A stretch of DNA of 64,000 nt from Curtobacterium sp. TC1. GTDB taxonomy: Bacteria > Actinomycetota > Actinomycetes > Actinomycetales > Microbacteriaceae. Below the pieces are notes generated by a model. That model was not told the DNA's origin, ran no database searches, and saw nothing but the letters and a program-made list of their open reading frames with translations. A program made the translations under genes and the position numbers. Location: assembly GCF_019844075.1 (NCBI RefSeq), contig NZ_CP081964.1, forward strand, positions 3,286,001-3,350,000, in the 5' to 3' direction. Of the stretch, positions 26,144 through 33,788 are shown one piece after another (position 1 is the first letter of the stretch; every line of letters begins with the position of its first letter).

Positions 26144-26244
26144 CCGAGGGGCACTGTTCCGTCAGAGGTCACGCGCTGCATCGCGAGGGTCGAGGAGAGT
26201 CGCTGCACACCGGGCAGGGTACCGAGCGTGGTGTCGGAGAACCC
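26140..26244 (-). pseudogene. C-terminal remnant of an Lrp/AsnC-family regulator
   Basis: In frame and ending in a TGA that overlaps the esterase ATG, the last 34 codons read GFSDTTLGTLPGVQRL followed by SSTLAMQRVTSDGTVPLG. This matches the end of Lrp/AsnC proteins (usual pattern: LPGV.R..TSL.M..V). Upstream codons in this frame are Arg/Ser-rich noise running into the TetR gene, so the regulator lost its DNA-binding part. It suggests that the TetR/MFS pair replaced the 5' part of an Lrp-esterase operon. Confidence 0.72.
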
Positions 26245-26260
26245 CGGGGCTGACGAGCGG

Positions 26261-26821
26261 TCAGGCGGCTCGGACGAGCGCTGCGGCGACCGCGCGCGCC
26301 GTCGACGTCCCGACCGACGGGTCGCGCAGGCGCATCGCGAGGTACCCCGAGACGACGAGCAGCAGCTGGTCGGCGAGGGCACCGGCACGATCGCCGACGA
26401 CGGGCGCGGCCCGCGCCGTCAGCCGGGTGCGGAGCGCGCCGGTCTCGCGGTCGAGCACCGCGTGCACCTCGGCAGGGGCGTCCGCGTACTCGGCAGCGGT
26501 CCCGAGGAAGGCGCACCAGCGTGAGCCGGCGGCGGTGGTCCGGTAGTCGTCGAGCGCGTCGAACACCGCGAGCAGGCGGCCACGGTCGTCCGGAGCGGCT
26601 TCGACCGCACGGTCCCACGTCGCGAGCCAGTCCTCGTGCCGGCGCTCGAGTGCTGCAGCGACCAGGGCTTCCTTGCTCGCGTACCCGCGGTAGAGCGTGG
26701 CGCTCGAGATCCCGGCGCGATCGAGCACGGCGTCGATCGGGGTCGCGGCGATGCCCTGCGTGAAGAAGAGTTCCTCGGCCGCGTCGAGCAGCTTCTGCTC
26801 GGTTCCTGGACGCATCGCCAT
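26261..26821 (-). CDS. TetR family repressor of the adjacent MFS pump
   Basis: 186 residues: N-terminal helix-turn-helix (KLLDAAEELFFTQGIAATPIDAVLDRAGISSATLYRGYASKE shortened here to its pattern: FTQGIAATPIDAVLDRAG, TLYRGYASKEALV) and a C-terminal ligand domain. The ATG at 26821 lies 6 nt after a TAGGGT -10 (26833-26828, minus strand), so the mRNA is probably leaderless. Divergent from an MFS transporter; the AAACGATCGTTT palindrome between them is the likely operator. Confidence 0.88.
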   Translation of the reverse strand: MAMRPGTEQKLLDAAEELFFTQGIAATPIDAVLDRAGISSATLYRGYASKEALVAAALERRHEDWLATWDRAVEAAPDDRGRLLAVFDALDDYRTTAAGSRWCAFLGTAAEYADAPAEVHAVLDRETGALRTRLTARAAPVVGDRAGALADQLLLVVSGYLAMRLRDPSVGTSTARAVAAALVRAA

Positions 26822-26844
26822 GGATGCACCCTAGGCTCTCAAAA

Positions 26845-28101
26845 GTGAAACGATCGTTTTCGTTACGACAGTGGGTGTTCCTCGGCAGCGGGGTGGCCCT
26901 GATCGCCGCGACGTACGGGCTGGTCCGCCTGGCGTTCGGTCTCTTCCTGCCCGACGTCGAACGTGACCTCGGGCTGCGTCCGGACGCCGCCGGGTGGGTC
27001 TCCTCGGGTGCCTCGGCGATGTACTGCGTCGGCGCGGTGGTCGGGTTCCTGGTCGCCGCACGGGCCCCCCGTGTGCTCGTCGCCGCGGCGTCTGGGTTCG
27101 CCGGGGTCGGCGCGCTCGCGATGGCGACGGCACCGGGGCCGTGGACCTTTGGGGTCGCCGCGGTGCTCGCCTCGACCGGAGCCGGACTCGCGTCACCGGC
27201 CCTCGTGCAGCTCGTGTCGCGCACGGTGCCGGAGTCCGTGCAGGGAACGGCGCAGGCGGTCGTCAACTCGGGGACCGGGCCGGGGCTGGTCGCCGCCGGC
27301 GTGCTCGCACTCGTGCTGCTGCCGGACTGGCGGACGACCTGGGCGTGGTCCGGGCTGTTCGCCCTCGTCGTCGGCGTCGTGCTGCTGCTTGTGTCGCGCG
27401 GGAGCGGGTCCGGCGCCGACCGGGCCGCCGCACCGGGGACCGCGTGGCTCGCGGCGCACCGTCGGGTCCTGACGCTCGCACTGCTCTTCGGCGCCGGGTC
27501 TGCGGTCGTGTGGACGTACGGCCGATCGGCGCTGGTCGACGCCGGCGCGCCAGCCGTGGTGTCCGTGTCGGCGTGGACCGCGCTCGGCGTCGGCGGCGCC
27601 GCGGTCGCCGTGACGGCACGGTGGACGAGCGGACTCCCCGCGCGGGTGCTCTGGGCGGCGACCGCGGGCGCCGTGGCAGTGGCCGTCGTCACACTCGGGC
27701 TCGCGCCGCAGGCCACGGTGGTGGCGATGCTGGCCTGCGCCGTGTTCGGCTGGGGCTACACGGCCGCGACCGGGGCGCTGATCGCTTGGACGACCGAACT
27801 CGACGCTGCGCGGTCGTCGGCAGGGACGTCGATGCTCTTCGTCGCACTCGTGCTCGGGCAGGCCGTCGGAGCGGCAGCAGCCGGGGCACTCGTCGGCACC
27901 GCGGGCTACGCGACGACGTTCGTGGTCGGGGCGCTCGTCACGGCGGCGAGCGCCGTACCCGCCGTGGTCAGCAGGCGCGGAGGCCCCCCGCACGGTGACG
28001 CCGCCGTCACAGGAGTGGACGCAGCTCGATCTTCCGGTTGCACGCCTGCGACGCCTCGTGCGCCACACGGAGCGCCGTCTCGGCATCCGGCAGCTCCATG
28101 A
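26845..28101 (+). CDS. MFS transporter (CynX/YcaD-like efflux or uptake)
   Basis: 418 residues with about 12 membrane helices; family hints are GLVRLAFGLFLPDVERDLGL, AGWVSSGASAMYCVGAVVGF and FGWGYTAATGALIAWT. The GTG at 26845 is chosen because it lies 7 nt after TAGGCT; an ATG at 26824 would precede the transcription start. The last ~40 residues are non-membrane, Pro/Arg-rich, and overlap the converging YCII-type gene by 95 bp. TetR control suggests export of a toxic compound. Confidence 0.85.
   Translation: MKRSFSLRQWVFLGSGVALIAATYGLVRLAFGLFLPDVERDLGLRPDAAGWVSSGASAMYCVGAVVGFLVAARAPRVLVAAASGFAGVGALAMATAPGPWTFGVAAVLASTGAGLASPALVQLVSRTVPESVQGTAQAVVNSGTGPGLVAAGVLALVLLPDWRTTWAWSGLFALVVGVVLLLVSRGSGSGADRAAAPGTAWLAAHRRVLTLALLFGAGSAVVWTYGRSALVDAGAPAVVSVSAWTALGVGGAAVAVTARWTSGLPARVLWAATAGAVAVAVVTLGLAPQATVVAMLACAVFGWGYTAATGALIAWTTELDAARSSAGTSMLFVALVLGQAVGAAAAGALVGTAGYATTFVVGALVTAASAVPAVVSRRGGPPHGDAAVTGVDAARSSGCTPATPRAPHGAPSRHPAAP
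26848..26859. promoter_or_regulatory. TetR operator in an interlocked divergent promoter
   Basis: AAACGATCGTTT is a perfect 12-bp palindrome. The two -10 boxes, TAGGCT for the MFS gene (26832-26837) and TAGGGT for tetR (26833-26828), share the bases CTAG's TA core. The operator lies 3-14 nt into the MFS transcript and at the -35 region of tetR, so one bound TetR dimer could block both. Confidence 0.7.
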
Positions 28102-28345
28102 CCCAGAAGCCCGCGACGAACCCGGGGGCGTCGGCCACCAGCCCGGGCGTCGTGTCCGAGTCACCGCCACGGGCGTCGACGACGGTGCCGTCAGCCGGAG
28201 CCGACACCCCGGCGGCGAACACGACGGCGTCGCCCAGGCGTTGGTTCAGCGCGTCGACCGCAGCGGCCTCGGCCTGGGTGGCGGACTCCGTGCGCCCGGC
28301 AGCCTCGGCCTGCCCGTCGTCGATGACGTTGACGAGGAACTGCAT
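28007..28345 (-). CDS. YCII/DGPF-related protein
   Basis: 112 residues with the ferredoxin-like YCII/DGPF pattern: MQFLVNVIDD start, VDALNQRLGDAVVFAAGVSAP, and GFWVMELPDAETALRVAHEAS. The biochemical role of this family is unknown; it is often linked to ECF sigma factors or small-molecule metabolism. The ATG at 28345 has AGGGGAGA upstream and a TAGCCT -10 about 25 nt further. Its 3' end overlaps the MFS gene by 95 bp tail to tail. Confidence 0.85.
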   Translation of the reverse strand: MQFLVNVIDDGQAEAAGRTESATQAEAAAVDALNQRLGDAVVFAAGVSAPADGTVVDARGGDSDTTPGLVADAPGFVAGFWVMELPDAETALRVAHEASQACNRKIELRPLL

Positions 28346-28458
28346 GACGTCTCCCCTGCTCGTTGGCCGGAGGCTACTCCCGCCCGGCGGAGCGGCGATC
28401 GACGCGTTCGCCGCGAAGCTGATGTTCCGCTGGGACATCTGCGACACGGCGGCGTGAC

Positions 28459-28475
28459 GTTTACAATCTGTGAAC
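28459..28475. promoter_or_regulatory. Inverted repeat over the -10 of the membrane protein/regulator pair
   Basis: GTTTACAATCTGTGAAC has 7-base arms with one mismatch around ATC, ends one base before the ATG at 28476 and contains the -10 TACAAT (28462-28467). The winged-helix gene two frames downstream is the obvious candidate repressor. Confidence 0.5.
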
Positions 28476-28886
28476 ATGAACACTTCCATCCGAGGAATCG
28501 AGGTCGGGACCCGGCTCAGGCAAGGGCGCGGCTGGCAGACACCGGTGTTCCTCTGCAGTGCCGCCGTGGTCGCGTCCTTCGTCTTCTTGGTGGAGGGACT
28601 GAACGCCCCTCGACTGCCCGTCCTCGCGGTCGTCGCGGTCCTCGTCATCGCGCTGTGGCTCGTCGCGAGTACCCGGCGGGTCGTCCCCCGCGGAGGCAAC
28701 CGACTGATGACCGTCGCCTGGGTTGCGACGGGCGTCCTCTACCTCCTCGCTGTCGCTCCGCTCGACGCCGCGCTGCTCCGAGGACTCGACGAGTCGGCGT
28801 CGCTGGTGGCCTGGGGAGCGATCTCGCTCCTCGTCGCGGCTCCGCTCGTCGTGGCGGCGACCGCGGCTCGGCCCCACCGTCGATGA
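28476..28886 (+). CDS. Four-helix membrane protein
   Basis: 136 residues with four hydrophobic helices (about 24-42, 47-64, 80-97, 108-128). No family recognised. The ATG at 28476 lies 8 nt after TACAAT and is the likely start; an in-frame GTG is 6 nt earlier. Its stop overlaps the start of a winged-helix regulator (ATGA), a common arrangement in which the regulator controls its own small membrane partner. Confidence 0.72.
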   Translation: MNTSIRGIEVGTRLRQGRGWQTPVFLCSAAVVASFVFLVEGLNAPRLPVLAVVAVLVIALWLVASTRRVVPRGGNRLMTVAWVATGVLYLLAVAPLDAALLRGLDESASLVAWGAISLLVAAPLVVAATAARPHRR

Positions 28887-29191
28887 CGGGCGGCACCCAT
28901 CCCCGGCACCAACTCGACGACCGCGTCCACTCGCCGGTGCGCTTCTCGCTGCTCGCCCTGCTCAGGACGGTGGACGAAGCGGAGTTCGGTGTCGTTCGGG
29001 ACGCACTCGAGGTCAGCGATTCAACGCTGTCCCAAGCGGCGGCCATCCTGGGAGAGGCCGGTTTCCTCCGCATCCGCAGACTCCGTGTGGGGAGGAGCAC
29101 GAGGAGCTGGCTTGCCGTCACCGACTCAGGACGGGATGCGTTCGAGCGGCACCTCGCCGTGATCCGCACGATCGCTGAACCCGACAGTTGA
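28883..29191 (+). CDS. Winged-helix transcriptional regulator
   Basis: 102 residues of the compact transcription-factor type: HSPVRFSLLALLRTVDEAEFGVVRDALEVSDSTLSQAAAILGEAG (helix-turn-helix about 22-68 with pattern SDSTLSQAAAIL), then the wing FLRIRRLRVGRSTRSWLAVTDSG. The ATG at 28883 overlaps the stop of the membrane protein. Probably autoregulates through the repeat at 28459-28475. Confidence 0.82.
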   Translation: MTGGTHPRHQLDDRVHSPVRFSLLALLRTVDEAEFGVVRDALEVSDSTLSQAAAILGEAGFLRIRRLRVGRSTRSWLAVTDSGRDAFERHLAVIRTIAEPDS

Positions 29192-29247
29192 CCTGAGCGC
29201 CACGAAGCCGATGCACGACGGACCGGGATTCCGCTAGCGTTTCGCGG

Positions 29248-30522
29248 ATGGGGACGACGGCGGAGTGGTCACGGCTGCCCGTGGGGCGCCGCGAGTACCG
29301 GCAGGACACCGTGCTCGCACTGGTGCTCGCCGCCGGTCTGGCCGTCACCACGGTCCTGTACGGGTCGGCCGGGACCTACGGCGACGACCAGGCTGCCTGG
29401 TGGGTGTCCGCCCTGATGATCGTCGCGAACGCGGTCCCGATCGCGTTCCGCCGTCGGTTCCCGATGTCGGCCGCCGTGGTGTCCGCGCTGGCGTTCGCGG
29501 CCACGCAGCTGTTGCACGTGCCCGAGGTGTTCCTGGTCAACTTCACCCTGTTCATCTCGCTGTACTCGGTCGGTGCGTGGTGCTCCGACCGGGTGCGGGC
29601 CGAGGCGGTCCGGTGGGTCGTCATCGGTGGGATGTTCGCGTGGCTGTTCATCGCGATCTCGTTCGGGTGGGCGGTGCCGAACGCGCTACCGAACGACGAG
29701 GGCGCCCTCATCCCGCCGTACATCGCGTACTCGCTGCTGAACATCGTGATCAACGTCATCTACTTCGGTGCCGCCTGGTACGCCGGCAACCGGGCGTGGG
29801 CCTCGGCCGTGGCGCGGCACCAGCTCGACGAACGCACCGCGGAGCTCGCGGCCGAACGGGAGCGCAGCGCAGCCCAGGCCGTCACCATCGAACGGGTCCG
29901 GATCGCCCGCGAACTGCACGACGTCGTCGCGCACCACGTGTCCCTGATGGGCGTGCAGGCCGGTGCCGCCCGACGCGTCATCGACCGCGATCCGGCACAG
30001 GCGACGGCGTCGCTCGGCGTGGTCGAGGAGAGTGCGCGCACCGCAGTCGAAGAGCTGCGGCGGATGCTCGGCACCCTGCGGTCGGTCGACGAACCGAGGG
30101 CCGGGGACCCCGGTGTCGGGGACGGTCCGAGCACCGAGGGCATCGCGCGCATCGGTGAGCTCGCCGAGTCGGCCCGGGTCGCCGGTCACCCGACCGAGTA
30201 CGTGGTCGTGGGCGACGAGCGTCCGGTGCCGCCGACGGTCGCCGCCGTCGCGTACCGAATCGTGCAGGAGGCCGTGACGAACGTCCTCAAGCACGCCGGC
30301 CCCACCGCCCGCGCCGACGTCCGGTTGCGGTACCTGGACGACGGTGTCGAGGTCGAGGTCACCGACGACGGCCACGGCGAACGCGCGGCGCGGAACCCGT
30401 CGGGCAGCGGCCTCGGGCACGTCGGCATGCGGGAGCGGGTCGCCGCCGTGGACGGACGGATCGAGATCGGGCCACGCGCCCGGGGAGGCTACCTGGTGCG
30501 GGCATGGCTGCCGACGACGTGA
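29248..30522 (+). CDS. Sensor histidine kinase (NarL-type, HisKA_3)
   Basis: 424 residues: five or six membrane helices (about 20-170), a coiled linker, HisKA_3 dimerisation helix with phospho-acceptor His224 in ARELHDVVAHHVS, and an ATPase domain with VQEAVTNVLKHA (N box) and GSGLGHVGMRERV (G2 box). The extracellular loops are short, so the stimulus is probably sensed within the membrane. The ATG lies 7 nt after TAGCGT (29235-29240), so it is probably leaderless. The response regulator overlaps by 19 bp. Confidence 0.93.
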   Translation: MGTTAEWSRLPVGRREYRQDTVLALVLAAGLAVTTVLYGSAGTYGDDQAAWWVSALMIVANAVPIAFRRRFPMSAAVVSALAFAATQLLHVPEVFLVNFTLFISLYSVGAWCSDRVRAEAVRWVVIGGMFAWLFIAISFGWAVPNALPNDEGALIPPYIAYSLLNIVINVIYFGAAWYAGNRAWASAVARHQLDERTAELAAERERSAAQAVTIERVRIARELHDVVAHHVSLMGVQAGAARRVIDRDPAQATASLGVVEESARTAVEELRRMLGTLRSVDEPRAGDPGVGDGPSTEGIARIGELAESARVAGHPTEYVVVGDERPVPPTVAAVAYRIVQEAVTNVLKHAGPTARADVRLRYLDDGVEVEVTDDGHGERAARNPSGSGLGHVGMRERVAAVDGRIEIGPRARGGYLVRAWLPTT

Positions 30523-31211
30523 ACGACGCGGTCGACACGACCGACCTGACGATCGTGCTCGCCGACGACCAGGAGCTGGTGCGGGCCGGGTTCCGCGTGA
30601 TCCTGGAGTCCGAGCCGGGGTTCCGGGTGGTCGGCGAGGCGCCCGACGGTGCCCGTGCGGTCGAGGCCGTCCGGGCCCTGCAGCCGGACGTGGTGTGCCT
30701 CGACGTGCAGATGCCCGGCGTCGACGGGCTCGAGGCGGCGCGGCGGATCGCAGCGTTGCCGGACCCGCCGGCGGTGCTCATCCTGACGACGTTCGACAGC
30801 GACGACGCGCTGTTCCAAGCGCTCGAGGCGGGTGCCAGTGGCTTCCTGCTGAAGAACGCCTCCCCCGAACGGCTGATCGACGCCGTCCGGACCGTCGCCG
30901 CCGGGGACGCCCTGCTCGCGCCCGACGTCACGCGGCGGGTGATCAGCCGGGCGACGGCGGCGCCGGTGGCGAGCGGTCGCGCCCCCGACCGGTCCGGCGA
31001 CGCCGCCCTCGCATCCGCCGGGCTCACCGAGCGGGAGACGGAGGTGCTGCGGCTCCTCGCCCGGGGCCTGAGCAATGCGGAGATCGCCGCCGAGCTGTAC
31101 GTCGGGGACGCCACCGTGAAGACGCACGTGTCGAACGTGCTGCAGAAGCTCGCGCTGCGGGATCGCATCCAGGCGGTCGTCTGGGCGTTCGAGCACGGCG
31201 TCGCCGGCTGA
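30504..31211 (+). CDS. NarL/LuxR-type response regulator
   Basis: 235 residues: receiver domain with phospho-acceptor Asp67 (VVCLDVQMPGVDG), acidic pair VLADDQ and Lys in FLLKNASPE, then a LuxR-type helix-turn-helix (LTERETEVLRLLARGLSNAEIAAEL, VKTHVSNVLQKL). Partner of the overlapping kinase. Followed by an ABC exporter, which is probably its target; repeated GCACCGTGC words lie in between. Confidence 0.94.
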   Translation: MAADDVNDAVDTTDLTIVLADDQELVRAGFRVILESEPGFRVVGEAPDGARAVEAVRALQPDVVCLDVQMPGVDGLEAARRIAALPDPPAVLILTTFDSDDALFQALEAGASGFLLKNASPERLIDAVRTVAAGDALLAPDVTRRVISRATAAPVASGRAPDRSGDAALASAGLTERETEVLRLLARGLSNAEIAAELYVGDATVKTHVSNVLQKLALRDRIQAVVWAFEHGVAG

Positions 31212-31532
31212 CCGAGGCCGATCGATCCGGCACCGGCCGGACAAGTCCGCACGGTGCCGCGCTCGCACTACGCCCGCACCGTGCACCCTCGCTCACCCCG
31301 TGCAGCCTTGACCGCACCGTGCCCCGCCACGACGACGCACCGAGCAACCGGAGCCCCACGGGCCGAACAACCCAGCACCGTGCCGACCCGGCCCACCGGA
31401 CCGACCCGCCCCCTCCCCCGTGCGGTGGAGCCGACCATCCGCCGAAGTCCCGCCGGACGGCGGAGGCGACCCGTGCCTCCCGGTCGGTAGCGTCGACGCA
31501 GGCGGCGCAGGCCGTCGCGAGAGGGGTACGAC
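31212..31532 (+). promoter_or_regulatory. Regulatory gap before the ABC exporter with four GCACCGTGC words
   Basis: A 321-bp gap without a gene. The 9-mer GCACCGTGC or its complement occurs at 31249-31257 (inverted), 31276-31284, 31314-31322 and 31375-31383. A TAGCGT -10-like box lies at about 31487-31492. The repeats are good candidates for binding by the NarL-type regulator encoded just upstream. No terminator is obvious after the regulator gene. Confidence 0.5.
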
Positions 31533-32414
31533 ATGCTCACCATCGAAGGGGTGACGAAGCACTTCGGCGGCCACCGGGTGCTCGACGACGTGGGGTTCAC
31601 GGTCGGCGACGGCCGCCTCACCGGGTTCGTCGGCGGCAACGGCGCCGGCAAGACGACCACCATGCGCATCATGCTCGGCGTGCTGCAGGCCGACGCTGGA
31701 TCCGTCTCGATCGACGGCACCGAGGTCCGGCCCGCCGACCGCCGCCGGTTCGGCTACATGCCCGAGGAACGCGGCCTCTACCCGAAGATGCCCGTGGCCG
31801 AGCAGATCACCTACCTGGCCCGGTTGCACGGCGTGGACCAGCGCGCAGCGACCACGCGCACCACCGAGCTGCTCGAACGGCTCGAACTGACCGGTCACGC
31901 CGACGACGCCGTCGAGAAGCTTTCGCTCGGCAACCAGCAGCGGGTGCAGATCGCCGCGGCCCTCGCGCACGACCCCGAGGTGCTGGTGCTCGACGAACCG
32001 TTCTCCGGCCTCGACCCGATGGCGGTCGACACGGTGCTCGGAGTCCTGCGCGAGACCGCGGCGCGCGGGGTCCCGGTGCTGTTCTCGAGCCACCAGCTGG
32101 ACGTCGTCGAACGGCTCTGCGACGACGTCGTCGTGATCGCGGGCGGCACCATCCGCGCCGCCGGCCCGCAGGACGAACTCCGCAAGCAGGCCGGCCCCGC
32201 CGCCTGGGAGCTGCTGGTCGACGGCGACGTCGCCTGGCTCCGCGACGAGCCCGGTGTGACGGTCCGCGAGTTCGACGGCGGCTACGCCGTCTTCGAGGCC
32301 GACCCGGCCACCGCCCAACACGTCCTGCAGCGGGCCGTGCAGCACGGCACCGTCGGCTCGTTCGCCCCGCGGGTCCCGCGGCTCAGCGAGGTCTTCCGGG
32401 AGGTCATCCGATGA
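31533..32414 (+). CDS. ABC transporter ATPase (NatA/bacitracin-type)
   Basis: 293 residues: Walker A GGNGAGKTT, signature LSLGNQQ, Walker B VLVLDEPFSGLD and switch His in SSHQLD. The C-terminal extension (about 215-293) is as in NatA-type ATPases. It energises the overlapping permease, exporting Na+ or a drug/peptide. The ATG follows a GAGAGGGG site. Placed directly after a two-component system, as in antibiotic-detoxification modules. Confidence 0.93.
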   Translation: MLTIEGVTKHFGGHRVLDDVGFTVGDGRLTGFVGGNGAGKTTTMRIMLGVLQADAGSVSIDGTEVRPADRRRFGYMPEERGLYPKMPVAEQITYLARLHGVDQRAATTRTTELLERLELTGHADDAVEKLSLGNQQRVQIAAALAHDPEVLVLDEPFSGLDPMAVDTVLGVLRETAARGVPVLFSSHQLDVVERLCDDVVVIAGGTIRAAGPQDELRKQAGPAAWELLVDGDVAWLRDEPGVTVREFDGGYAVFEADPATAQHVLQRAVQHGTVGSFAPRVPRLSEVFREVIR

Positions 32415-33487
32415 ACGACTCCTTCGTGCAGGCCGTGCGGCTCGTCTCCGCACGCGAGATCCAGGCACGCATCCGCAGCAAGGCCTTCGTGGTCTCCGCC
32501 CTCATCCTGATCGGCATGGTCGTCGCGTCCATCGTGGTCGGCGGCATCGTCGGGAAGGCCACCGCCGACGACACCACGCCGGTCGCGGTCGTCGACGGCG
32601 TCTCGCTGCCGACCACCACGGGCCTCGACGTCACGGACTCCACCTCGGTGGCGGACGCCGAACGGCTCGTGCAGAACGGCGACGTGGACGCCGCGATCGT
32701 GCCGTCCGACGACCCGCTCGGGTACAAGGTCGTCGGCCTCGACGAGGCACCGACCGACGTCGTCTCCGCGTTGAGCGTCACGCCGCGGATCGAGCTGCTC
32801 GACCCGGACGCGCTGCCCGGCGGACTCGTCTACCTCATCGCCATCGCGTTCGGCGTCGTGTACTTCGCCTCGGCCGTGACGTTCGGTCAGTCCATCGCGC
32901 AGAGCGTGGTCGAGGAGAAGTCGACCAGGGTCGTCGAGATCCTGATGTCCGCAATCTCGGCCAGGGCGCTGCTCGCCGGCAAGGTCCTCGGCAACAGCGT
33001 CATGGCGTTCGCGCAGATCGTCGCCGTGGCCGTCGCCGCGGTCGTCGCCCTGGCGGTCACCGGGCAGGACAACATGTTCTCGATGCTCGGCCCGAGCATC
33101 CTGTGGTTCGTCGGGTTCTTCGCCGTCGGCTTCGTGCTCATCGCGTCGCTGTTCGCCGCGGCGGCCGTGCTCGTGTCGCGTCAGGAGGACGTCGGCAGCG
33201 TCACCACCCCGGTGATGATGCTCGTGATGATCCCGTACATCCTGATCATCGTCGCGTACAACAACCCGACGGTGCTCGGCATCATGTCGTACGTCCCGTT
33301 CAGCGCTCCGATCGGCATGCCGATGCGGATCTTCCTGGGTACGGCCGAGTGGTGGGAGCCGATCCTGTCGCTCCTGATCGTGGTCGCCGCGGTGGTCTTG
33401 GTCGTCCTGGTGGGCGCCCGCGTCTACGAGAACGCGCTGCTGCGGACGGGCAGTCGCGTGAAGCTGACGGAGGCGCTGCGCGGCTGA
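32411..33487 (+). CDS. ABC transporter permease (NatB family)
   Basis: 358 residues. Helix 1 (about 28-48) precedes a large extracytoplasmic domain (about 55-140), then five helices; family marks include VEEKSTRVVEILMSAISARALLAGKVLGN and SRQEDVGSVTTPVMM. This is the ABC-2 NatB layout. The ATG overlaps the ATPase stop (ATGA). Substrate not determinable. Confidence 0.92.
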   Translation: MNDSFVQAVRLVSAREIQARIRSKAFVVSALILIGMVVASIVVGGIVGKATADDTTPVAVVDGVSLPTTTGLDVTDSTSVADAERLVQNGDVDAAIVPSDDPLGYKVVGLDEAPTDVVSALSVTPRIELLDPDALPGGLVYLIAIAFGVVYFASAVTFGQSIAQSVVEEKSTRVVEILMSAISARALLAGKVLGNSVMAFAQIVAVAVAAVVALAVTGQDNMFSMLGPSILWFVGFFAVGFVLIASLFAAAAVLVSRQEDVGSVTTPVMMLVMIPYILIIVAYNNPTVLGIMSYVPFSAPIGMPMRIFLGTAEWWEPILSLLIVVAAVVLVVLVGARVYENALLRTGSRVKLTEALRG

Positions 33488-33508
33488 CGCCGCCGACCCC
33501 GCAGATCG

Positions 33509-33564
33509 GACGGGAGGCCCGGATCACGTGAGCAGGTCGGCTCACGTGATCCGGGCCTCCTGTC
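33509..33564. terminator. Hairpin, bidirectional terminator (family member 5)
   Basis: 24-base arms (33509-33532 and 33541-33564) with a single mismatch and an 8-base loop; core GACGGGAGGCCCGG. Lies between converging genes (stops 33487 and 33566), ending two bases before the second stop. Confidence 0.87.
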
Positions 33565-33565
33565 A

Positions 33566-33763
33566 TCAGTCCGCGCGCACCGAGAAGACGTCGCCCGGCT
33601 GGCACCCGAGCTCCTGGCAGAGCCGGGTGAGCGTGGAGAAGCGGATCGCGCGTGCCCGGTTGTTCTTCAGCACCGACAGGTTCATCACGGTCACCCCGAC
33701 CCGGTCGGCGAGCTCGGTCAGCGTCATGCCGCGAGCGGCGAGCAGCTCGTCGAGGTGACAGAC
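33566..33763 (-). CDS. Small XRE-type HTH regulator without a normal start codon
   Basis: About 65 residues of the compact Xre family (VCHLDELLAARGMTLTELAD, VTVMNLSVLKNNRARAIRF, LCQELGCQPGDVFSV). Family members start just before the VCHL segment, but the codons there are GTC GTC TGT, and no ATG, GTG or TTG is in frame between that point and the upstream gene's stop at 33789. The first ATG inside the domain (33727) would remove helix 1. The coordinate given is a best guess; a rare start codon or a mutated start are both possible. It directly follows the YeiH gene. Confidence 0.6.
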   Translation of the reverse strand, partial: VCHLDELLAARGMTLTELADRVGVTVMNLSVLKNNRARAIRFSTLTRLCQELGCQPGDVFSVRAD

Positions 33764-33788
33764 GACCGCAGACCCTGCCCGCCCCGAC

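Noticed and set aside
26824-26844. ATG at 26824 as the MFS start
   Set aside because: It would precede the probable transcription start set by TAGGCT at 26832-26837; the GTG at 26845 fits the leaderless pattern better.
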